Assembly (NCBI GenBank): GCA_947454525.1
Contig: CANGJM010000019.1
Coordinates: forward strand, 1 to 57,630
Length of the DNA: 57,630 bases
Direction: 5' to 3'
Origin: Flavobacteriales bacterium
Lineage (GTDB): Bacteria > Bacteroidota > Bacteroidia > Flavobacteriales_D > Crocinitomicaceae
Of this stretch, positions 50,929 through 57,630 are shown piece by piece (the first letter of the stretch is position 1; each line of letters starts with the position of its first letter). Made by a program: the position numbers and the translations under genes. Under the pieces are notes generated by a model. It was not told the origin of the DNA. It did not search any database and saw only the letters and a program-made list of their open reading frames with translations.

Positions 50929-53745
50929 TTAATCTTTAATACATCGACATGACATTCCATGAGATTTAACGTAGTTTTGGTCGAACCACGCATTACCAGC
51001 TTCAATCCCAAAATACCTAACACCACCATTTGAATAAGCTGTCTGTGTATGGTATTGGCCAAAATTATCTTTTGCTGTATAAGTTGCGCCACCACTACCA
51101 AAGCCTGTCAACATTCCTGGTCTAGTCAACTTTAAAGGTGAGGCAAAAGCTCCAGCAGCATTATTGCTGGTCCAAGTAAGTCTTTCCGCTTCCCATTCTG
51201 CCTCCGTTGGAATCCTAAATCCTGCCGGACATGGGTTATTTGCAGGGTTCGCACCTGTCCACAAGGTATTATTCGCCGGAGTTAACCAGTCATTTGAACC
51301 ATCTGTAGGTACAATCCATAAACTATTCGATGGAACAGTTGTAGTGGATTTAGTATTTGTAAAACCACTGCTATTATTATTTGTCGCGTATTGCGATTGA
51401 TGCCCGTCCGCAGGTCTCCCCCATTGGTAATAATCTCCATACGCCTCTACATCAGTTGAACTTAGCGCTACTCGCGTAGCTCCTAAATTTCGATCCAACC
51501 AAATTCTTCCGGTCGCTGTTGTAACTGTACCATATACAAGGGGTTTCGATAAAATCTTGCCACTTTCACTGATTCCTTTGCTCGTATTTTTCGCTCCTTC
51601 TTTACTGACTAATGTCGTCGAAGTTTCAAGTATGCTCATGCTTCCATCCGCAGTTACCGCACATGTCGAAATGGTAGCAGTTGCAGACATCGTTGAGCAT
51701 GTACCATTCGAAACTTGCACAGCGTATGCTCCAGCAATGGTTGGCGCATAGGTATTACTTGTTGCCCCAGCTATAGAAACATTGTCTTTATACCACAGAT
51801 AAGATGTTTGTCCAGAAGTACTACTTAACGTTGTTTTGTTGATACATCCATCTCCAAGTGTGGTAATCGGTGCTGATGGACTAGTCGAAACGGTAGTTGT
51901 AATGGCATTAGAATTAATCGTGTAAAGGTTACTCAGACCAAATCTTGTTGCAGAAGCATTATAATTTTGGATAATCTCACTAACAGTAAGTGCCTTTGAG
52001 TAGAAATAAACTGCACCCATTTTACTATTAAATGGAGTACAGCCTCCACCATCACCATAATTATCTCCTAATGCCGTATACGCGCCATTTGGAGCAGAAG
52101 GAGAACTAAATGTGGCTGTATTTGCCAATGTTCCGTTAATGTAATATTTATAGGTAGTTGGAGAAGTTCCGGTAATGACCATTGTACATAGTTGCCAACC
52201 TGTTGAAAAATTTGCTGTTGGAGTACTATTGCCAAGCCAACTTTGACCAGCTAAAAGCATTCCGGGGAAAGTGCTGGCACAAAATCCATTTCCACCACCA
52301 GCACCAAAAGTGTAGCCAAGTGACGCTCCGTTTTTAATAAATGAACCTTGGGTTGTTCCTGGTGTAATATATACCCATGCCGACATCGTAACCTCTGTTG
52401 TTGCCGAAGTTACTTTCGTAATCAACATTGGATTTGCGGTCCCGTCGAACTGAAACGAACCTCCATTAGCGGTGGAAAATGTTTGATGAGAATTCATAGT
52501 AGCATTTCGTGCATTTGACGTCAAATCGTACCATGTAGTTCCTGAGGAATAACTTGATGAATTTGATGCATCCAGCCACATCGCTAAGGAATTATCATTG
52601 ACAATGTTTGCTGTGCTTGAACAACTGACATTAACTACATCATTATTGTTCAACGTTGTTGTATACGTAGCACTTGTTGCACCGCTGACGGCCACACTAT
52701 TTTTGTACCATTGATAAGATGGACTTGTAATTCCAGTTGTAGCTGCGGTAAATGTTATTGATGCCCCTGAACAAACCGTTCCTGTGGCACTAGAAGTGAT
52801 TGTAACCGTCGTGGGTAAAAAAATGGTTTGACTTGCTTCTAAAGCAGCTTGCTCAGCACTTGTCAAATTTTTCGGGAACAATAATACCTCAGAAATATTT
52901 CCATTGAACTGTCTGTTGGTCATATCTCCCCTAATTCCTATGTTTATTTTATCAGTTGCCCCATTTGCATAATTTTGGTAGACTTTAGTCCCTTTTAATA
53001 CACTATTCACATAAATGTTTGAGTTTATGGATGTTCCAATAAATCCAGTGACGATTTTCGCGTCAGTCGTTAGCTCATTTGATAAAGCACCATTACTTCC
53101 CGATGCATCAATCCAATATCCTTTGATCGTATTCGTCGGATCATAACAAAGTCCCCAACCACCGGAATTTCCAGTGGAAATAATACCTGAAATATAGTCT
53201 GTACTAGCGACATTTTGCGTAACTGCATTTACCGTAGCCAAAGTCTGCGCACTATAATTTACAGTGGTCGCGGATGTTAAGTACGAGGTGCTATTACTTC
53301 CATAAAAATAAATGGTGGGTTGTCCATTCATCATATTAATACTTCCAGCGGATATGATTTTCGCCGAACCATTGCTGGACAATACATTCACGGAATTCCC
53401 ACTTTGATCATACCAAACGGCCACAGTCGCATCTGTTGTTCCCGTAATGACCGTCGATAAAGTATTCGCTCCAGCTACTGCCACAGCAGCATTATAGGTA
53501 CTGACCGCTGCAGAGATTTTAGATGTTAAACTAAATTTTTTAGTCGAAGCTTCAGGATACACATCGTAAAAAGAAGTTCCTACTTTTATCCTTACAAGTG
53601 GACCCGTATATGTTGAACTCAATAGTCGAACCGAATAAGCAACGGAAGCTGGAGCGATACTGGTTAAACCAACATTGTTCAGCGTGTTTTGCGCATTCGA
53701 AACAAAGGCGTAGAGTAGAAATAATAGGGTAAGACGATTTTTCAT
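50929..53745 (-). CDS. Large secreted protein: ConA-like, Ig-like, LamG-like, Ig-like and FISUMP domains
   Basis: A 938-residue protein with signal MKNRLTLLFLLYAFVSNA but no RTMFGAQNNYVAP tag (it continues QNTLNNVGLTS). Domains in order, by eye: ConA/LamG-like (about 40-310, AVWYDQSGNSVNVLSS... FNGNISEVLLFPKNLTSAEQAAL), Ig-like (315-385, SYQWYKNSVAVSGATSATYTTT), LamG-like (385-600, LAMWLDASNSSSYSSGTTWYDLTSNARNATM...YNASATRFGL), Ig-like (620-700, SYLWYKDNVSIAGATSNTYAPT), and FISUMP (about 745-938, GRIWLDRNLGATRVAL...SCRCIKD). It thus unites the LamG and FISUMP modules that appear singly in the genes downstream. No T9SS domain is seen. Confidence 0.83.
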   Translation of the reverse strand: MKNRLTLLFLLYAFVSNAQNTLNNVGLTSIAPASVAYSVRLLSSTYTGPLVRIKVGTSFYDVYPEASTKKFSLTSKISAAVSTYNAAVAVAGANTLSTVITGTTDATVAVWYDQSGNSVNVLSSNGSAKIISAGSINMMNGQPTIYFYGSNSTSYLTSATTVNYSAQTLATVNAVTQNVASTDYISGIISTGNSGGWGLCYDPTNTIKGYWIDASGSNGALSNELTTDAKIVTGFIGTSINSNIYVNSVLKGTKVYQNYANGATDKINIGIRGDMTNRQFNGNISEVLLFPKNLTSAEQAALEASQTIFLPTTVTITSSATGTVCSGASITFTAATTGITSPSYQWYKNSVAVSGATSATYTTTLNNNDVVNVSCSSTANIVNDNSLAMWLDASNSSSYSSGTTWYDLTSNARNATMNSHQTFSTANGGSFQFDGTANPMLITKVTSATTEVTMSAWVYITPGTTQGSFIKNGASLGYTFGAGGGNGFCASTFPGMLLAGQSWLGNSTPTANFSTGWQLCTMVITGTSPTTYKYYINGTLANTATFSSPSAPNGAYTALGDNYGDGGGCTPFNSKMGAVYFYSKALTVSEIIQNYNASATRFGLSNLYTINSNAITTTVSTSPSAPITTLGDGCINKTTLSSTSGQTSYLWYKDNVSIAGATSNTYAPTIAGAYAVQVSNGTCSTMSATATISTCAVTADGSMSILETSTTLVSKEGAKNTSKGISESGKILSKPLVYGTVTTATGRIWLDRNLGATRVALSSTDVEAYGDYYQWGRPADGHQSQYATNNNSSGFTNTKSTTTVPSNSLWIVPTDGSNDWLTPANNTLWTGANPANNPCPAGFRIPTEAEWEAERLTWTSNNAAGAFASPLKLTRPGMLTGFGSGGATYTAKDNFGQYHTQTAYSNGGVRYFGIEAGNAWFDQNYVKSHGMSCRCIKD

Positions 53746-53775
53746 TAGTTAATCTATTTTACTATTTACGCTGAA

Positions 53776-56700
53776 TTAATAACAATAATCAAACTGAATA
53801 CGATCACCAGCTACAATGACATAACTGTTGTTGTTTGCAGGTGTGTAAGTTACGGTTGTACCAGAGATCGAATACGCATTGTTATTCGTGCGCACTCCAT
53901 TGATGAACATCCAAACTTTCGCATTAAGAGGCGCTGATGTTAATGTAAAACTTGTTTGAGCAGCGGTTGCTGTTGCTTGATCTGTAGTCGGTCTTACCGC
54001 CGCAGCAATCGTAATCGTTCCAGCAGTGTTGGTAATGGTGATTGCTGTACCTGCTGTTAATGTTGCTCTTGTAAATCCGGTACCGTTACCGATATCAATT
54101 TGCCCATTCGCAGGAGTGGATGTTAAGCCTGTTCCTCCATTTGCAACGGAAACTGTTCCCGATAAATAGGATGAATTATCAACAGATCCGTCTGCCTTCA
54201 AGAACTGAGATGAAGTTCCCGATTGGGTTTTAAAACCAGTAGCTTTTACATAACCAGAACCATCAATTCTCATTTTTTCGGTAGTTACTCCTGCACCAGT
54301 TGTCTTCCAAAAAGATAAATCTGTTATTTCCCCACTACTTCTTTCTGTTCTCATTCGCCAAGCTGAATTGTACCAATTGAAAGAAAGTTCATTGTTATAT
54401 GGATCACCTGGAAAAGTCATTTTTATACTTTCATATTCTCTACCTCCGGAAACCATTAATCGCGTGTTATCATATGAACTTAATCCTGTGTAAACCCCTG
54501 CTTGTCCATTTGGATTTCCGATTCGAAGACCTGTTCCATCATCAGAAACAGAACTATTTCCGAGAGCAGAAGAACTTGTAAACTTCGGAATATAATTTAA
54601 TGTCCCAGAACCTGAAACTCCTGAAGGTGTTGCCCAACTTGCGACACCCGCAGCATCCGTTGTTAACACTTGTCCAGCGACGCTGTTATGTGCATTTGGA
54701 TAAGTAACTGTTCCAGAATTTAATTTCGCGTACGTTTTTAAGGTAGTCGATGAAGCATTTCCTAACTGTATTGTATTGCTTGTATTTACATCAATATTGT
54801 ATCCAATTGCAATTGAATTAGTTGGATTTCCACTCATATTAGCGTTGTAACCCATGATGATATTATTCGAACCCGTGGTCAAAGAATATCCTGCAGCAGA
54901 ACCAACAGCGGTATTTCCCGCTCCGGATTGTAAACCTGGCATTGTTTGAGAACCAATCGAAGTATTATTATTTCCTGTAACATTAGCCATCGCGCTTTTT
55001 CCTACAACCGTATTTTCAGAAAGAGAACCATTCCCTTTTCCGATGTTCAATTCATTTACTGTTAAGTTGTACGCTCCAAGGTTAACTGCACCCGTTGCTC
55101 CAGTATATGGAATGCCCGCGGATGCGGCAGCCCAAGATGCTGTTCCTGATGCATTCACTGTTAATACTTGTCCCGCACTTGAATTATGTGTATTTGGATA
55201 CGTTACTGTTCCCGCTGTTAATGTTCCACTTGTTTTCACATTTGTAATAGCCGTCGATCCAGCTACAGATACACCATCTGCGCCTAATTGAATGGTATTG
55301 TTTGCTGTAGTTGCTGCCTGATAACCTAATGCTGTTGCATTGGTATGTGCTGCTGTTGAGAATCCTCCTAGTGCCGTTGCATTATTTCCAGCACTATTCG
55401 CTGCGATACCTATGGCAACGGATTGTGTCCCTTGTCCAGTTTGTGCCGCATTAGAACCAATCGCTACAGAGTTTGCACCTTGATTACTATTTCCTGCTAC
55501 ATATCCAATCGCAACTGATTGACTCCCTTGATTCGTTTGTCCCGTTCCATTTCCAACACCTACTGCTCCTGCTCCTTGGGATGTTGTACCGGATGAAGCA
55601 CCAATCGCTACATTTGTACCAGTTAATCCTAAAATGCCTTTTACTCCTGTAATGCTTGTTTGTCCTGTTCCTCCATTTGCTAATGATAAGGTACCACCTA
55701 AAGTAATTGCTCCGCTCGTTGCAGCTGAAGGAGTTAAACCAGTTGTTCCACCGGATAATGAAGTAACACCTGTTGATGAAGTAAGGTATCCACTCATGGA
55801 AGGTGCACCTGTTATTTGAGTATATGGTAAACTCAACGCGGATAATGTAGTTAGGGTTGAATTCGTTGTTCCTGTAATATTTGCTGCTGTTCCCGTGATA
55901 TTTCCTGATGGTGCCACGTAATCCGTTCCTGCAACTGCAGCTGTCATAGCCCCTGTACCATTACCTTTTACGATTCCTGTCAAAGTAGCTGCACCTGTAC
56001 CTCCATTTGCTACTGGTAAGGTTCCTGAAACACCCGTTGCCAAATTGGTAATTACAGCTGCTGCTGCAGTACCGTATCCTTGTCCTACATTCCAATAACA
56101 GTTTGTCCCATCGTAATAGAAGTTCAAGATGTCTTTTGCGTTCGCTGCCGTTGATAAGGAAATGGTCGTAGTTGAACTAGAACCCAATATTTTATTTGTT
56201 AATGTTGAAGGAAGAGTAATCGTTCTATTTCCTGTAGCATCTTGCGTAACGATTAAAGTTCCGTATGATCCAACTGCTGGTGTGGAGGCAAAACTCAAGG
56301 TTCTGTTTCCTCCTAACGTCACACTTGCGTTTAGTCCATTCGCTGGATTCCAAGAAATCGTAGCTGCGTCTGTTAATGCCTGTGGTGTGGATGCATAGAT
56401 TGGTGAAGTCACCGTTCCTGTAAATGTTGGTGAAGCAATTGGTGCTGCACCTAAGTTTGTTAAGGCTCCCGTTGCTGTTGTTGCTCCTGTACCTCCGTTT
56501 GCTACTGCTACTGTACCAGACAAACTACTTGCAGATGGTGCAACCCATGTTAATGTTCCACTTCCTGTTGTGGACAGAATTTGTCCAGTTGTTCCATGTG
56601 TGTTTGGATACGTAACCGCACCAGCTGTTAAAGTACCACTTGTTTTAACATTCGTAACACTCGTGTTACCCAATTGCACCGAATTACTTGCCTCTACAAC

Positions 56701-57630
56701 GGCACCATTACCAAGCGCTGTTGAGTTCGAAAGGTTATTCGTGGCAACATTCGCACTGGTACCGATTATGGTGTTGTTTGAACCGGTAGTAATTGTCGCC
56801 CCTGCTCCTTGTCCAACACCAACATTGCTATTTCCTGTAGTATTTATCAAAGACTGATTTCCGATGGACGTATTGTACATTCCAGTTGTTAAACTCATCA
56901 TCGACTCAGCTCCAACGGATGTATTTCCAGAACCAGTTGTCATTCCAACTAAATTGGCATAACCCACACTTGTATTATTATCAAAGCCTGTCCCTGAATA
57001 ATTTTGCATTGAACTTGAACCTATAGCCGTATTTCTATGTCCTGTGCTGGTAGCATTTAATGCTCCTGACCCGACTGCAAGATTACTACCACCCGTTGCA
57101 TTTCCAATACCAATTGTTTGTCCTTTAAAACTGCCATTGGAAGAAAATGTTTTTGCACCAGCAATTGTTTGATTCGTTGTCAAATCAACAAAGTTTTGAG
57201 TTGTTGATCCAGTTCCTCCATTTGCAATTGACACTGTACCCGTAACGTTCGCTGAAGAACCCGTAATGTTTCCAGTTACTTTGGATCCGGAAACCGTTGC
57301 GATTTTCGCATCTGTTACATTCGCATCTAATATTTTAGCTGTCGTAATGGCATTCGCCGCTACCACTGGTAATGCTGCTGTTCCGCTTAAGTCACCCGCT
57401 AATTGAATTTTACCTTTCGCTGTTGTCGTTGCATCCGGAATCGTTGCCGTTGCAATTGCTCCGGTTACGAATTCTGTTGTTGCAACTTGTGTGGTGTTTG
57501 TTCCGGCTGCGGCTGTTGGAGCTGCTGGAGTTCCTGTAAAGGTTGGAGAAGCAATTGGTGCTGCTCCTGTTACATCTGCAACTGGAATCGTTGCATTCGC
57601 TGTCATAGCTGACGTACCATTTCCTTTTAC
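53776..57630 (-). CDS. Giant repeat protein with tail-fibre-like and YadA-head-like repeats, N-terminus outside window
   Basis: The frame is open to the window edge (VKGNGTSAMTANATIP continues upstream in frame), so at least 1284 residues are present and the start is missing. The sequence mixes phage-tail-fibre-like blocks (APIASPTFTGTPAAPTAAAG, TTQVATTEFVTGAIA, VANGGTGATTATGALTNLG) with YadA-head-type repeats (NTAIGSSSMQN, SVAIGSNAAQTGQGTQSVAIG, NNTSIGSQTM). Three modules end in the same YPN(T/A)H..GQ(V/I)L(T/S) block. The C-terminus is VWMFINGVRTNNNAYSISG...IQFDYCY. A beta-helical trimeric fibre is the likely shape. There is no YadA anchor and no S74 chaperone domain, so attachment is unknown. 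Confidence 0.8.
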   Translation of the reverse strand, partial: VKGNGTSAMTANATIPVADVTGAAPIASPTFTGTPAAPTAAAGTNTTQVATTEFVTGAIATATIPDATTTAKGKIQLAGDLSGTAALPVVAANAITTAKILDANVTDAKIATVSGSKVTGNITGSSANVTGTVSIANGGTGSTTQNFVDLTTNQTIAGAKTFSSNGSFKGQTIGIGNATGGSNLAVGSGALNATSTGHRNTAIGSSSMQNYSGTGFDNNTSVGYANLVGMTTGSGNTSVGAESMMSLTTGMYNTSIGNQSLINTTGNSNVGVGQGAGATITTGSNNTIIGTSANVATNNLSNSTALGNGAVVEASNSVQLGNTSVTNVKTSGTLTAGAVTYPNTHGTTGQILSTTGSGTLTWVAPSASSLSGTVAVANGGTGATTATGALTNLGAAPIASPTFTGTVTSPIYASTPQALTDAATISWNPANGLNASVTLGGNRTLSFASTPAVGSYGTLIVTQDATGNRTITLPSTLTNKILGSSSTTTISLSTAANAKDILNFYYDGTNCYWNVGQGYGTAAAAVITNLATGVSGTLPVANGGTGAATLTGIVKGNGTGAMTAAVAGTDYVAPSGNITGTAANITGTTNSTLTTLSALSLPYTQITGAPSMSGYLTSSTGVTSLSGGTTGLTPSAATSGAITLGGTLSLANGGTGQTSITGVKGILGLTGTNVAIGASSGTTSQGAGAVGVGNGTGQTNQGSQSVAIGYVAGNSNQGANSVAIGSNAAQTGQGTQSVAIGIAANSAGNNATALGGFSTAAHTNATALGYQAATTANNTIQLGADGVSVAGSTAITNVKTSGTLTAGTVTYPNTHNSSAGQVLTVNASGTASWAAASAGIPYTGATGAVNLGAYNLTVNELNIGKGNGSLSENTVVGKSAMANVTGNNNTSIGSQTMPGLQSGAGNTAVGSAAGYSLTTGSNNIIMGYNANMSGNPTNSIAIGYNIDVNTSNTIQLGNASSTTLKTYAKLNSGTVTYPNAHNSVAGQVLTTDAAGVASWATPSGVSGSGTLNYIPKFTSSSALGNSSVSDDGTGLRIGNPNGQAGVYTGLSSYDNTRLMVSGGREYESIKMTFPGDPYNNELSFNWYNSAWRMRTERSSGEITDLSFWKTTGAGVTTEKMRIDGSGYVKATGFKTQSGTSSQFLKADGSVDNSSYLSGTVSVANGGTGLTSTPANGQIDIGNGTGFTRATLTAGTAITITNTAGTITIAAAVRPTTDQATATAAQTSFTLTSAPLNAKVWMFINGVRTNNNAYSISGTTVTYTPANNNSYVIVAGDRIQFDYCY

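Noticed and set aside
50916..51101. A 62-codon N-terminal extension of the LamG-like gene at 50145-50915
   Set aside because: It lies inside the 3' end of the upstream gene in another frame and would put non-signal sequence before a perfect signal peptide.
51164..56857. Many plus-strand frames rich in P, V and A opposite the surface-protein array
   Set aside because: They arise from the biased T/G/S codons of the minus-strand repeat proteins and have no independent coding features.
53776..57630. Part of a prophage, because of tail-fibre-like sequence
   Set aside because: No capsid, tail, lysis or integrase genes are in the window, and the neighbours are signal-peptide surface proteins in the same direction.

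Overview
The window is a stretch of a Bacteroidota chromosome, most likely order Flavobacteriales and possibly Crocinitomicaceae (the family is a guess). The evidence is: promoters with the phylum-specific TAnnTTTG -7 box, a type IX secretion (T9SS) protein PorD (DUF4835) and a cargo protein with a T9SS C-terminal signal, the M23/BamD/RpoZ/CoaBC/PorD/RecN gene order, a TonB receptor paired with a DUF4249 lipoprotein, an S46 dipeptidyl-peptidase, and FISUMP-domain proteins. No prophage, transposase or CRISPR array was found.

Layout. (1) 1-3.3 kb: small envelope genes of unknown role and an ORF6N protein. (2) 3.4-16.6 kb, minus strand: conserved core genes in tight or overlapping order (GSCFA, recN, porD, coaBC, rpoZ, bamD, M23 peptidase, two FKBP lipoproteins, a DHH phosphoesterase, a thioredoxin-like protein, miaA and an MltF-like transglycosylase). 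(3) 16.6-20.6 kb: a DUF3276 gene, tRNA-Val(TAC) with its own promoter and terminator, the decayed start of what looks like a tyrosine integrase, then DUF4249 and its TonB-dependent receptor. (4) 20.8-25.2 kb, plus strand: pabB, tilS, an RsmF-like methyltransferase and a Crp/Fnr regulator. (5) 25.2-33.9 kb: an accessory patch with a toxin-antitoxin pair whose toxin is broken by a stop, an intact higBA with a visible operator, an intact parDE, orphan and decayed HigA-like copies, a frameshifted secreted protein, and a 430-bp duplicated outer-membrane gene. (6) 34-45.6 kb: S46 peptidase, aroB, proline dehydrogenase, a lipoprotein/DUF5723 barrel/T9SS-cargo cluster, a thiolase and a GlcD-like oxidase. 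(7) 45.7-57.6 kb, minus strand: an array of eight secreted modular surface proteins, the first running off the window.

The array in region 7 is the best candidate for something undescribed. Six of the eight proteins share a nearly invariant mature N-terminus, QRTMFGAQNNYVAP, directly after otherwise different signal peptides. It is followed by interchangeable LamG/ConA-like, Fn3-like or FISUMP modules. None has a recognisable T9SS C-terminal signal. Upstream in the same direction lie a 938-residue protein combining all the main module types and a giant protein with YadA-head-like and phage-tail-fibre-like repeats. A surface structure whose subunits carry a common N-terminal assembly or sorting tag is a testable hypothesis, not a demonstrated fact.
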